Assembly (NCBI RefSeq): GCF_003325475.1
Contig: NZ_CP029495.1
Location: forward strand, 2,294,001 to 2,358,000
Reading direction: 5' to 3'
DNA from: Chromobacterium phragmitis
Lineage (GTDB): Bacteria > Pseudomonadota > Gammaproteobacteria > Burkholderiales > Chromobacteriaceae
Length of the DNA stretch: 64,000 nucleotides
The notes below the pieces were generated by a model. It had not been told where the DNA came from, did no database searches, and worked only from the letters and a program-made list of their open reading frames with translations. Both the position numbers and the translations under genes were made by a program. This document shows, piece by piece, positions 54,951-63,814 of this stretch (positions are counted from its first letter, which is position 1; the number at the start of each line of letters is the position of its first letter).

Positions 54951-55088
54951 TCGCGGTCTGTTTGCGCGGGCGATGGCATCGCGCAATGTGAGAAAATACG
55001 GAAACAACCGATACTGGAAAATAAAGGGATAAATTAAAGGGAAGGGGGCGTTTTGAAATGGACGCTCAATATAAGCGCTTGTTTTGAT

Positions 55089-55165
55089 TGGCGCACCCGA
55101 CAGGGATCGAACCTGTGACCTTCAGCTTCGGAAACTGACACTCTATCCAACTGAGCTACGGGTGC
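55089..55165 (-). tRNA. tRNA-Arg (CCG anticodon)
   Basis: A 77-nt cloverleaf on the minus strand with encoded CCA: acceptor GCACCCG/CGGGTGC, D arm GCTCAGTTGGATAGAGT, anticodon loop TTCCGAA giving CCG (reads CGG codons), T arm ACAGG-TTCGATC-CCTGT. It lies alone in a 353-bp gap between the NUDIX and cytochrome c genes. Confidence 0.96.
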
Positions 55166-55233
55166 GCTGACACTTGAGATCAAGTGAAGGCATCATACCG
55201 CAAACATCTATTCCGAGTCCAGAGTATGGTTTT

Positions 55234-55262
55234 TTGCCTTGCGAACTTGCATACCGTATAAT
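55234..55262 (+). promoter_or_regulatory. Promoter of the cytochrome c gene
   Basis: TTGCCT and a consensus TATAAT are 17 bases apart, 42 bp before the start at 55304. Confidence 0.65.
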
Positions 55263-55303
55263 TAACCAGTTTTAATTGTCATTTTTTTCAGGCGAGGCTT
55301 GGG

Positions 55304-56047
55304 ATGAGTAATGAGAACGGAATGGCCCCTGGCCAGATCGTGAAGGTTCTGGTCAGCATCGTTGTCTTTCTTGTCGTGGCGATCTGGCTGCTGGCCAAGC
55401 TGGCCACCAGCGGTTTCAGTGTGGATGCCGAGGTGATGACCAAGGAGGCCGTGGCCGCTCGCCTGAAGCCGGTCGGCGAATCCAAGGCCAGCGACGCGCC
55501 CCCGGGCATGCGCACCGGCGAGCAAGTCTACAAGGGCATCTGCATGTCCTGTCATGCCACCGGCCTGGCGGGCTCTCCCAAGTTCGGCGACGCCGGCGCT
55601 TGGGCGCCGCATATCGCCAAGGGGTGGGATATGCTGGTCGATCATGCTTTGCATGGCTTCAACGCCATGCCGGCCAAGGGCGGGGCGACGGACCTGAGCG
55701 ATGACGAAGTGAAGCGCGCGGTCGCCTATATGGGCAATGCCGCCGGCGCCAAGTTCACCGAGCCGCCGGTAGGCGGCGCTGCGGGCGCGGCGGCAGCGGC
55801 GGACCCGGCGGTGGTGGGCAAGAAGATTTACGATAGCGTATGCATGGCTTGCCATGCGGCGGGCATCGCCGGGGCGCCGAAGTTCGGCGACAAGGCGGCT
55901 TGGGCCGCCCGTCTGAAGCCTGGCATGGATGAGGTGGTGAAGATCGCCACCAAGGGCCTGAATGCGATGCCGCCTAAAGGCGGCTATACCGGCAGCGACG
56001 CGGAATTCCGCGCAGCCATCGAGTACATGGTTAATAATTCAAAATAA
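55304..56047 (+). CDS. Membrane-anchored di-haem cytochrome c (c5 type)
   Basis: The 247-residue protein has one N-terminal membrane segment (IVKVLVSIVVFLVVAIWLLAKL) and two cytochrome c5-like domains facing the periplasm. Haem-binding motifs are CMSCH at residue 80 and CMACH at residue 180; the sixth-ligand methionines are probably in NAMPAKGG and NAMPPKGGY. The domains are joined by an Ala/Gly-rich linker, and the two repeats resemble each other, indicating internal duplication. It probably shuttles electrons between the bc1 complex and terminal oxidases, as c4/c5 proteins of Neisseriales do. Confidence 0.93.
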   Translation: MSNENGMAPGQIVKVLVSIVVFLVVAIWLLAKLATSGFSVDAEVMTKEAVAARLKPVGESKASDAPPGMRTGEQVYKGICMSCHATGLAGSPKFGDAGAWAPHIAKGWDMLVDHALHGFNAMPAKGGATDLSDDEVKRAVAYMGNAAGAKFTEPPVGGAAGAAAAADPAVVGKKIYDSVCMACHAAGIAGAPKFGDKAAWAARLKPGMDEVVKIATKGLNAMPPKGGYTGSDAEFRAAIEYMVNNSK

Positions 56048-56067
56048 GCATGGTTTGATATAAATGA

Positions 56068-56097
56068 AGCACCCAATGTCAGTTGGGTGCTTTTTTA
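56068..56097 (+). terminator. Terminator after the cytochrome c gene
   Basis: AGCACCCAA and TTGGGTGCT pair around a short loop, followed by six T residues. Confidence 0.9.
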
Positions 56098-56313
56098 ATG
56101 CCTATTGAATTTGTAAAAATGTCAATATATGTGACTTGATAAAAAGGACAGGTGGCATCCTGGCCGATTTCGGGCACTATTCCATCCATCTGATTGACCG
56201 ATGGGCTTGCCAAAGCTCTTCAGTCAGGTGAGGTTCCCCAGCCTCGCTTCACCCAGAGATGTTCCTCATTCTTCTTATATGGCGTCTTTTCAAGGCGCCA
56301 TTTTCTTGCCCGC

Positions 56314-58338
56314 TCAGTTTTGAGGCGGCTCGCCGGACTTGTCCTTGCTGGCCAGCATGGCCGTCAGATTGGCCAGCCGCGATTTGCCCTCGCTCTTGCT
56401 GACCAGAGGCTCTGCGCCAGGCTTGCCGAAATGGCGCAGGTCTTCGCCGTTGATCTCACCAATGAAGCGCGACGGCTCGATGAATTGCCACTCGCCGGCG
56501 CGGCGGCGCTTGACGCAGTAGCTCAGCGTCAGGCTGCGTTGGGCGCGGGTGATGCCGACGTACATCAGCCGCCGCTCCTCCTCCACCATGCCGTTGTCCA
56601 CGGATTCGCTGTGGGGCAGGATGCCTTCCTCGCAGCCAACCAGAAACACGTGCGGGTATTCCAGGCCTTTGGACGCATGGAGTGTGGACATTTTCACTGC
56701 GTCCACTTCGCCCTCGTCGCGGCCTTCCAGCATGGTGATCAGCGCGATGGTCTGGGTCAGCTCGATCAGGTTCTTGCCGTCGGCCTCGCCCTTTTTCGCC
56801 AGCCAGGCCACCATTTCCAGCATGTTCTTCCACTTGGTTTCGGCGATCTTGGGGCTGTCCTCGCTGTCATACAGCCAAGCTTCATAACCTATGGCCTGCA
56901 GCAGCTCCAGCGCCAGCTTGCCTGCGGGTTCCCTTGGAGCGCGGTATTGCAGCTGGCTGATGAATTCGCAAAAGTGCTCCAGCGGCGCCAGTTGCGCCTG
57001 CTGGACTTGCACGCGCAGCCCTGCATCGTGAGCGGCGGCGAACAGGCTCTTGCCGTACTGGCCGGCCCAGGCGCCCAGCTTCTCCAGCGTGCCGGCGCCG
57101 ACGCCGCGCTTGGGCGTGGTCAGCGCGCGGATGAAGGCCGGGTCGTCGTCCGGGTTGGTGACCAGCCGCATATAAGCCAGCAGGTCCTTGATCTCCGGCT
57201 TGTCGAAGAAGCTCTGGCCGCCGGCCATCTGGTAGGGGATGCGCTGGTTGCGCAGCGCTTGCTCGAAGATGCGCGCCTGATAGTTGCCGCGGTAGAGAAT
57301 GGCGTAGTCCTTGAATTCGGTCCGATACTCGAACTTGTGCGCCAGCAGCCGCTGCACCACGGTTTCCGCCTCGTGCTCTTCGTCCTTGCACTGCACCACG
57401 TGGATCGGTTCGCCCAGGCCCAGCTCGCTCCACAGCTGTTTCTCGAACAGCTTGGGATTGTTGGAGATCACGCTGTTGGCTGCGCGCAGGATGCGGGCAG
57501 TGGAGCGATAGTTCTGCTCCAGCTTGATGACTTTCAGCGCGGGAAAATCCTGCTGCAGCAGGCGCAGGTTTTCCATATTGGCGCCGCGCCAGGCGTAGAT
57601 GGACTGGTCGTCGTCGCCCACTGCGGTGAACAAGCCGCGCACGCCGGTCAACAGTTTCACCAACTGGTATTGGCAGGTGTTGGTGTCCTGGTATTCGTCT
57701 ATCAGCAGGTAGCGCAGCTTGCCTTGCCACTTGAGCAGCACTTCCGGGTGCTCGCGGAACAGTTGCACCGGGAGGCGGATCAGATCGTCGAAATCCATCG
57801 CCTGATAGGCGGTCAGCGTGTCCTGGTAGGCCAGATATGTGCGGGCGCAAACGCTTTCCCATTGGCCGTCCGCGGTCTGCATCATTTCATCCGCGGTCTT
57901 GAGGTCGTTTTTCCACAGCGAGATCTGGCTTTGCACCTTGCGGATCTCGTCCTTGGAGGTGGTGTTCAGGATGTCGGCGATGATCTTGCCGGCGTCGTAG
58001 GCATCCAGTATGGAGAACTGCGGCTTGTAACCCAGGTGCGGCGCTTCCTGCCTGAGGATGTGCATCCCTAGCGAGTGGAAGGTGGATACGGTGATGCCGC
58101 GGATCTCGGACGAGGTCATCAGCTTGCCCACCCGCTCCAGCATCTCGCGCGCCGCCTTATTGGTGAAGGTGATGGCGGCGATGTGCCTGGCGGGGATGCC
58201 GCCTTCGCGCACAAGGTGGGCGATTTTGTAGGTAATGACCCGGGTCTTGCCCGAGCCGGCGCCCGCCAGCACCAGCAAGGGGCCGTCTAGATAATGGATG
58301 GCCGCGCGTTGCGGCGGATTGAGCAGGGGAGCGGACAT
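56314..58338 (-). CDS. rep: ATP-dependent DNA helicase Rep
   Basis: The 674-residue UvrD/Rep-family helicase (E. coli Rep is 673) begins with LNPPQRAAIHYLDGPLLVLAGAGSGKTRVITYKI, the Walker A region, followed by AAITFTNKAAREM, motif II LLIDEYQDTN, GDDDQSIYAWRGA, the LEQNYRST motif IV and STLHASKGLEYPHVF and LMYVGITRAQ for V and VI. Rep unwinds DNA 3'-5' and clears proteins ahead of replication forks. The start at 58338 (MSAPLLNPPQ) fits the family; upstream in-frame starts are in the apaH promoter region. Confidence 0.94.
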   Translation of the reverse strand: MSAPLLNPPQRAAIHYLDGPLLVLAGAGSGKTRVITYKIAHLVREGGIPARHIAAITFTNKAAREMLERVGKLMTSSEIRGITVSTFHSLGMHILRQEAPHLGYKPQFSILDAYDAGKIIADILNTTSKDEIRKVQSQISLWKNDLKTADEMMQTADGQWESVCARTYLAYQDTLTAYQAMDFDDLIRLPVQLFREHPEVLLKWQGKLRYLLIDEYQDTNTCQYQLVKLLTGVRGLFTAVGDDDQSIYAWRGANMENLRLLQQDFPALKVIKLEQNYRSTARILRAANSVISNNPKLFEKQLWSELGLGEPIHVVQCKDEEHEAETVVQRLLAHKFEYRTEFKDYAILYRGNYQARIFEQALRNQRIPYQMAGGQSFFDKPEIKDLLAYMRLVTNPDDDPAFIRALTTPKRGVGAGTLEKLGAWAGQYGKSLFAAAHDAGLRVQVQQAQLAPLEHFCEFISQLQYRAPREPAGKLALELLQAIGYEAWLYDSEDSPKIAETKWKNMLEMVAWLAKKGEADGKNLIELTQTIALITMLEGRDEGEVDAVKMSTLHASKGLEYPHVFLVGCEEGILPHSESVDNGMVEEERRLMYVGITRAQRSLTLSYCVKRRRAGEWQFIEPSRFIGEINGEDLRHFGKPGAEPLVSKSEGKSRLANLTAMLASKDKSGEPPQN

Positions 58339-58457
58339 GGCGATGAGACCCGGGCGGGCGTAGCAAATCGGTAATCGAGGCCGTGCATTGTAGCATGGGG
58401 TATCATGGCTTATCGCGGATGGAATCCCAAGCCCGATCCGCATCACGAGGAAACCAT

Positions 58458-59291
58458 ATGGCCATCTACGCAATCGGCGATATCCAAGGCTGTTTCGACC
58501 CCTTCCAGCAGTTGCTGCGCCTGATCGACTTCAATCCCGGCAAGGATACCTTGTGGCTGACCGGAGATCTGGTCAACCGGGGGCCGCAGTCGCTGGATGT
58601 GCTGCGTTGGGTGTTCCGCCATCAGGACCAGGTGGAAATGGTGTTGGGCAATCACGATCTGCACTTGCTGGCGGTGTCGGAAGGCTTCGGCAAGCTGCAC
58701 CGCGACGACACGATAGACGACATCCTCAATGCCGCCGACGGCAAGGTATTGCTGGACTGGCTGCGTTGCCAGCCCTTGATGTTGGAGGGCCATGGCTATG
58801 CGATGGTGCATGCCGGCTTGCTGCCGGAGTGGACGATATCGAAAGCGTTGCGCCTGGCGGAAGAAGTGGAGTTCGGCCTGTCCGGCAACCGCCACCGCGA
58901 GTTCCTGGGGCGGTTGTACGGCAACAAGCCCGCGCGCTGGAGCGATGATCTGAAGGGCGCGGACCGGTTGCGCCTGATCGTCAACGCGATGACGCGCATG
59001 CGCTTCCTCACGCGCGACGGCGAGTTGGATCTCAGTTACAAGGGCGAGCTGGAAGGCGCGCCGGACAATCTGGTGCCGTGGTTCGAGGCGCCGAATCGCC
59101 GTCATGGCGGCACGCCCATCATTTGCGGCCATTGGTCGGCGCTGGGGGTGCATCTGGACGAGGATGTGCTGGCGATAGACTCCGGCTGTCTGTGGGGCGG
59201 AAGCCTGTCGGCGTTGCGTTTGGATGACAAGCAGCTTTTTTCTCTGCCTTGCCAGGCATACCGTGAAATCGCGCTTGCAACAGGCAGATAA
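58458..59291 (+). CDS. apaH: Diadenosine tetraphosphatase (symmetrical)
   Basis: The 277-residue metallophosphatase hydrolyses Ap4A to two ADP and can remove Np4 caps from RNA. Motifs are MAIYAIGDIQGCFDPFQQLL (GDxxG), WLTGDLVNRGPQSLDV (GDxxxRG), VLGNHDLHLL (GNHD), AMVHAGLLPEW, and a late CGHWSALG-type histidine. The start at 58458 follows a GAGGAAA site and matches the family opening; the longer frame from 58383 is the shadow of the rep promoter region. Confidence 0.95.
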   Translation: MAIYAIGDIQGCFDPFQQLLRLIDFNPGKDTLWLTGDLVNRGPQSLDVLRWVFRHQDQVEMVLGNHDLHLLAVSEGFGKLHRDDTIDDILNAADGKVLLDWLRCQPLMLEGHGYAMVHAGLLPEWTISKALRLAEEVEFGLSGNRHREFLGRLYGNKPARWSDDLKGADRLRLIVNAMTRMRFLTRDGELDLSYKGELEGAPDNLVPWFEAPNRRHGGTPIICGHWSALGVHLDEDVLAIDSGCLWGGSLSALRLDDKQLFSLPCQAYREIALATGR

Positions 59292-59367
59292 ATAAATCTT
59301 TAGCAAAGCTGGCATGTGGCAGGGCTTATTGTCATAATTGCCGCCTCCGCCAGCTTGTTACCTTAGC

Positions 59368-60771
59368 ATGAGCTATTTGTCCATTGAGTTCGCCCTGGCT
59401 TTCGTCGGTTTTTTTGCCGTCTACTGGGGCTGCCGCCGCATGCCCAGCATGCAGAATCTTCTGCTCCTGCTGGCCAGCTATCTTTTTTACGCCAAGCTGG
59501 ATTGGCGCTTCGCCTCCATTCTCGCCGCCTACACGCTGGCGCAGCATGCACTGAGCCGGCGGATGACGCAGTCCGGCCGACCCAAGCGCTGGCTGCAGGC
59601 CTCCTTGCTGCTGGCAGTGGGGAATCTGGCATTGTTCAAGTATTTCGACTTCTTTCGGGAAAGCGCGCAGGCCGGGCTCAACGCCCTGGGGGTGACGGCG
59701 CTGCTGCCGGCGCTGGACATCCTGATGCCGGTCGGCATTTCCTTCTATACCTTTCAGTCGGTCAGCTATTTCGTATCGGTATACCGCAAGGAGATCAAAT
59801 CTGCGCCGTTGCCGCAGTTCGCGCTGTTCCTGGCATTCTTCCCCACCTTGCTGGCGGGGCCTATCTGCCGCGCCAATGACTTGCTGGAGCAGTTGCGGCG
59901 CCCGGCGCTGCGCCAAGTCGCGCATCTGGACCGCGCGCTGGGCCTGATCGCGCTGGCGTTGCTGAAGAAACTGTGGCTGGCAGGCTGGCTGGCCAGCGCC
60001 TGGGTGGACCCGGTATTCGCCGCGCCGGACACGTTCCATGCAATGGAAGTATGGGCGGCATTCTATGCCTACGCGCTGCAGATCTATCTGGATTTCTCCG
60101 GCTACACGGATCTGGTCACCGCGCTGGCGCTGCTGCTGGGCATCCAGCTGCCGCGCAATTTCGACGCGCCCTATCTGGCACTGAACCTGCGCGATTTCTG
60201 GCGGCGTTGGCATATCTCGCTATCCAGCTGGATTCGCGACTACGTGTATATCCCGCTGGGCGGCAACCGCAATGGCTTCGCTCGCGCCCAGGTCAACCTG
60301 CTGGCGGCGATGCTGCTGTCCGGCCTATGGCACGGCGCCAGCCTGAAATACCTGGTTTGGGGCGGGATGCATGGCGTGGGCGTGGTGGCGCTGAACATCG
60401 GCGACAAGCTATGGAAGCGCGACGCCGTCAGCCGCGCGTCGCCGTGGCTGTCCCGCTTGATCACGTTCCACTACGTCTGTCTGGCCTGGGTGTTTTTCCG
60501 AGCGCAGTCGCTGGACGAGGCGGTGGATTTCCTGAGGGCGATGTTCGATCCATCCGGCCAGGAGTTGACGCTGAACGCGCCGGGCCTGCTGCTGTTGCTG
60601 GCGGCGTGGCTGATGGCGTTGCCTTGGCTGTCCCGGCTGCCGGAGCGCTGCTTTGGCCGGTTGGCGGCACTGCCGTGGTGGGGCAAGCCGCTGCTGCTGA
60701 GCGTGGTGGCGCTGCTGGTGATCTCGCTGGCGCCGTCAGGCATTCCCGGCTTCATTTATTATCAATTCTGA
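59368..60771 (+). CDS. MBOAT family O-acyltransferase (AlgI-like)
   Basis: The 467-residue polytopic inner-membrane protein belongs to the AlgI/DltB-type MBOAT family: SYLFYAKLDWRFASIL, PVGISFYTFQSVSYFVSVYRKEI, FFPTLLAGPI, NLRDFWRRWHISLSSWIRDYVYIPLGGNRNG and GLWHGASLKYLVWGGMHGV, whose His is the presumed catalytic residue. These proteins pass acyl groups across the membrane for O-acetylation of polysaccharides. It is followed at once by two SGNH proteins, which fits that role. The start at 59368 is chosen for family fit. Confidence 0.92.
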   Translation: MSYLSIEFALAFVGFFAVYWGCRRMPSMQNLLLLLASYLFYAKLDWRFASILAAYTLAQHALSRRMTQSGRPKRWLQASLLLAVGNLALFKYFDFFRESAQAGLNALGVTALLPALDILMPVGISFYTFQSVSYFVSVYRKEIKSAPLPQFALFLAFFPTLLAGPICRANDLLEQLRRPALRQVAHLDRALGLIALALLKKLWLAGWLASAWVDPVFAAPDTFHAMEVWAAFYAYALQIYLDFSGYTDLVTALALLLGIQLPRNFDAPYLALNLRDFWRRWHISLSSWIRDYVYIPLGGNRNGFARAQVNLLAAMLLSGLWHGASLKYLVWGGMHGVGVVALNIGDKLWKRDAVSRASPWLSRLITFHYVCLAWVFFRAQSLDEAVDFLRAMFDPSGQELTLNAPGLLLLLAAWLMALPWLSRLPERCFGRLAALPWWGKPLLLSVVALLVISLAPSGIPGFIYYQF

Positions 60772-60787
60772 CGCAACGACTCTGAAA

Positions 60788-61780
60788 ATGCTCGCCGCTT
60801 ACCCGCACCGCCGCATACTCGTCATCTTGCTGAGCTGCATGCTGCTGCTGTTCTGGCTGGAACAGGCCGCCATCAATGCTTACTGGCGGCAGACCTTCCA
60901 CACGCCCAGCTTGTTGGAGCGGCTGGACGTACTGTCCCCGTGGCGAGAGGGAGGCTCGCTCGGCGGCGGCTTGCGTCGGCATAGCGAGGCGTTGCAGCAG
61001 CATGTGGGCGGCTGGGATCGCCGGATGATAGACAGCCTCAACGCCTGCTGCCTGAGGCCGCGCCAGGCATCGTCCGCGGTCGTCGCCAGGCCGGCCGCGC
61101 CGAAGCCGCAAGCGTCGGCGGCTGCGGCCGTCAAAGCGGTGGATCCCCGGCTGCTTCTGGATGAGGGGTTGCCGGTTCTGCTGGCCGGCGATTCGATGAT
61201 GCAGGGCGTGGCGCTGCATCTGCTGCCGCCGCTGTTCCGACAGCATCAGGTCAAGGCGATCGACATCAGCAAGCAAAGCACCGGGCTGACCTATCCGGAC
61301 TTTTTCAACTGGCCGGCGACGGTGGAGCGGCAACTGGCCGCCAACCCCAAAGCCCAGTTGCTGGTGATGTTCGTCGGCGCCAACGATACCTGGGACATGG
61401 TCAATGGCGCGCATTACATTCGTTTCGCGTCGCCAGACTGGGAGCAGCGCTACCGCGAGCGGATCAGAAGCATTCTGGCCAGCGCCAACAAGCGCAAGGT
61501 CAAGGTATTGTGGCTGGGCCTGCCCAATATGAGCCGGGACAAGCTGAACGAAGGCGTCCATTACCTGAATCGGCTGTATCGCGAGGAGGTGACCGCAGCC
61601 GGCGGCCGCTTCATTTCCACCCGGGAGGCGCTGGGCAGCCAGGACGACAGCTTCAACAAATTCATGACATTGCCCGACCAGGGCGAGGTGGCGGTCCGCA
61701 CTGCCGACGGCGTGCATTTCACTCGCCAGGGCCAGTTGCTGCTGGCGCGCCGCGTGCTGGCGGAATTGAGGTTCGAATGA
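60788..61780 (+). CDS. SGNH-type membrane-anchored protein, probable O-acetyltransferase component
   Basis: The 330-residue protein has an N-terminal membrane anchor (RILVILLSCMLLLFWLEQ), a proline/alanine-rich linker near residues 105-120, and an SGNH domain. Catalytic elements are GDSMMQG (Ser136), VGANDTWD with the Asn, and DGVHFTRQG carrying the Asp/His pair. It resembles AlgX/DUF459-like proteins. It starts 16 bases after the MBOAT gene and overlaps the next by 4 bases. Confidence 0.87.
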   Translation: MLAAYPHRRILVILLSCMLLLFWLEQAAINAYWRQTFHTPSLLERLDVLSPWREGGSLGGGLRRHSEALQQHVGGWDRRMIDSLNACCLRPRQASSAVVARPAAPKPQASAAAAVKAVDPRLLLDEGLPVLLAGDSMMQGVALHLLPPLFRQHQVKAIDISKQSTGLTYPDFFNWPATVERQLAANPKAQLLVMFVGANDTWDMVNGAHYIRFASPDWEQRYRERIRSILASANKRKVKVLWLGLPNMSRDKLNEGVHYLNRLYREEVTAAGGRFISTREALGSQDDSFNKFMTLPDQGEVAVRTADGVHFTRQGQLLLARRVLAELRFE

Positions 61781-62943
61781 CATTACAGGCAATCTCGCGG
61801 GTTTCGCTCTGGCTCGCCGCCGCCGTGCTGGGCGTTCAGGCGCAGGCGGCGCCGGTGCAGGATTTCGGCGACCCCAATGTGGCGCGCCTCGCCGCCCGTT
61901 TCAGCCTGCAGGGCGACGCCCAGCCGCCGGTACGGATCATACAGTTTGGCGACTCCCACACCGCGGCCGACTATTTCAGCGGCGAGCTGCGCGCCCGGTT
62001 GCAGGCGCGCTACGGCGATGCGGGCATCGGTTGGCTGCCGCCGCTCAATGTGCCGGGGCAGCGCAACGCGCTGGCCTATGTCCGCAGCGATGGATGGGCT
62101 TTGCGCAATAGTCGCCGCGACATCGATCCCGACTTTCCCTTGGGCGGCTTCGTTGCAGTCGCCCAGCGGCCCGGCGCCAGCATCACCGTGAAGCCGCGGA
62201 CGGAGGATAACGGCTTGTGGCGAGTGAGGGTCTGGCTGAGGCAGAGCGCGGATAACCAGATGTTGACTGTCGATGACGGCAACGGTTTGCGGCGGGCCCA
62301 GGTGAGCGCTGGCGGCGGGTGGCAGCGAGTGGAGGCCAAGCTTAAGCTGCCGTTCACCCTGCGGGCGGAAAGCCTGCCCGCTCCCGACATCGGCGGCTAT
62401 GAACTGGAAAAGCTGGCACCCGGCGTGGTGGTGGACACGGTGGGCAGCAATGGCGCGCAACTGAGCCTGTGGCGCAGCTGGGGCGCGGCGTGGGGGCGGC
62501 AGCTGGCCGCGCGCGACGCCGATCTGGTGATTCTGGCTTACGGCACCAACGAAGCTTTCGACGCCAAGCTGGATCTGGATGAATACAAGGCCACGCTGCA
62601 GGGGGCGATCAGCTTGGTGCGCAGCCAGTTGCCGCAGGCGGCCATCCTGATGCTGGGCGCGCCGGATTCCGCGAGGCGCAAGGGAGGGGCGGTCAGCCGC
62701 GAGTGCGCGGGGCCGCAGCGGCCGCTCTTGCTGAGCGCCGTGCAGCAGACGCAGCGCCAGCTGGCGCGCGACAACCATTTGCTGTACTGGGACTGGCAGC
62801 AGGCGATGGGCGGGCCGTGCAGCATGAGGATCTGGCTGCAGCAACAGCTGGGCCGGCCTGACATGGTCCATTTCACCGCGCCCGGCTATACCCGGCTGGG
62901 GGATGATCTCTACGAGGGGCTGAGCCAGCGCCTGGCGCGCTGA
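61777..62943 (+). CDS. Secreted SGNH-type protein, second acetylation component
   Basis: The 388-residue protein has a signal peptide (ISRVSLWLAAAVLGVQAQAA) and an SGNH domain: QFGDSHTAADYFS with the nucleophile Ser, LAYGTNEAFD with the Asn, and DMVHFTAPGY with Asp/His. A carbohydrate-binding-like beta-rich insert lies between blocks 1 and 3 (about residues 130-235). It is the third gene of the MBOAT-SGNH-SGNH set and presumably transfers or edits acetyl groups on an exported glycan. Start and 4-base overlap support coupling. Confidence 0.87.
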   Translation: MTLQAISRVSLWLAAAVLGVQAQAAPVQDFGDPNVARLAARFSLQGDAQPPVRIIQFGDSHTAADYFSGELRARLQARYGDAGIGWLPPLNVPGQRNALAYVRSDGWALRNSRRDIDPDFPLGGFVAVAQRPGASITVKPRTEDNGLWRVRVWLRQSADNQMLTVDDGNGLRRAQVSAGGGWQRVEAKLKLPFTLRAESLPAPDIGGYELEKLAPGVVVDTVGSNGAQLSLWRSWGAAWGRQLAARDADLVILAYGTNEAFDAKLDLDEYKATLQGAISLVRSQLPQAAILMLGAPDSARRKGGAVSRECAGPQRPLLLSAVQQTQRQLARDNHLLYWDWQQAMGGPCSMRIWLQQQLGRPDMVHFTAPGYTRLGDDLYEGLSQRLAR

Positions 62944-62947
62944 GGGC

Positions 62948-63769
62948 TCAGGCGTTGGTCGCCGCCGCCGGGGCGTCAGCCGCTTGCTGCGTGTCTTCCA
63001 GCGTCAGCCCCAGGCCGAGCGCCACTTCGCTCCTGGACTGCTCGGCCAGCAGGAAGCGGTTGTCCAGGCCGGGCTCGCCGGCCTTCAGCGCTTGGCCGTA
63101 GCTGATCTCCACCTCGATTTGCGGCACGCTCAGCACCTTGCGGATGCTTTGCAGCAAGGAGATGTCGTCGATGTAGGCCGCTTCCCGCAGCAGGCTGCCG
63201 TCCGGGCGCTGGTAGCGCAGCGATACCGGCTGCACGGTGCCGCGGGCCAGCAGCGCCGCCTCGAACAGGGATGCCTTGAATGGCAAGAGTCCGCTGCCGT
63301 CCGAGGTGGTGGACTCGGGGAACACCGCCATGCAGCCGCCGTTTTGCATCGCCTCGGCCAGTATCTGGTTGACCCGGCTGGCGTCGCGGCGGTTGCCGCG
63401 GTCGATGAACAGCGTGCCGGCTACATAGGCCAGCCAGCCAATCAGCGGCCACTGGCGGATTTCTCGCTTGGCGACGAAGCGGGACACGGTGCAGCTGTTG
63501 AGCGCCACGATGTCCAGCCAGGACACGTGGTTGGCCACCAGCAAGGTATTGGGGGGGTAAAAGCCGGGATTGACGCCCCGCACCTTGATGCTGACGCCGA
63601 GTATTTTCAACGCATGCTGAGCCCAGCGGCGGGTGACCACCGCGCGTTCGGCCTGGGCCAGGCGGGAATAGCGGGTGGCGACGATGAACACCCCCACGGC
63701 CAGATGGCCGAGCAGGCGCGTCACGCGGCCGCAGCGGGTGGCGAAGGAAGTGGTGTCGTGTGACTTCAA
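62948..63769 (-). CDS. 1-acyl-sn-glycerol-3-phosphate acyltransferase (PlsC family)
   Basis: The 273-residue membrane protein has an N-terminal hydrophobic segment and PlsC motifs NHVSWLDIVAL (H-x4-D), the RFVAKREIRQWPLIGWLA segment, and FPESTTSDGSGLLPFKASLFEAAL, where the usual EGT is EST. It converts lysophosphatidic acid or a related acyl acceptor to the diacyl form in phospholipid or ornithine-lipid synthesis. Three PlsC-like paralogues are common in such genomes, so the precise acceptor is uncertain. Confidence 0.9.
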   Translation of the reverse strand: MKSHDTTSFATRCGRVTRLLGHLAVGVFIVATRYSRLAQAERAVVTRRWAQHALKILGVSIKVRGVNPGFYPPNTLLVANHVSWLDIVALNSCTVSRFVAKREIRQWPLIGWLAYVAGTLFIDRGNRRDASRVNQILAEAMQNGGCMAVFPESTTSDGSGLLPFKASLFEAALLARGTVQPVSLRYQRPDGSLLREAAYIDDISLLQSIRKVLSVPQIEVEISYGQALKAGEPGLDNRFLLAEQSRSEVALGLGLTLEDTQQAADAPAAATNA

Positions 63770-63814
63770 GATAGTTACGATTTCAAGTCTGCGGGATTAC
63801 AGGCCGCCACTCTA

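Noticed and set aside
56279..56302. Possible hairpin at the 3' side of rep
   Set aside because: The T-run is on the wrong side for terminating rep, and the cytochrome c gene already has a strong terminator at 56068-56097.
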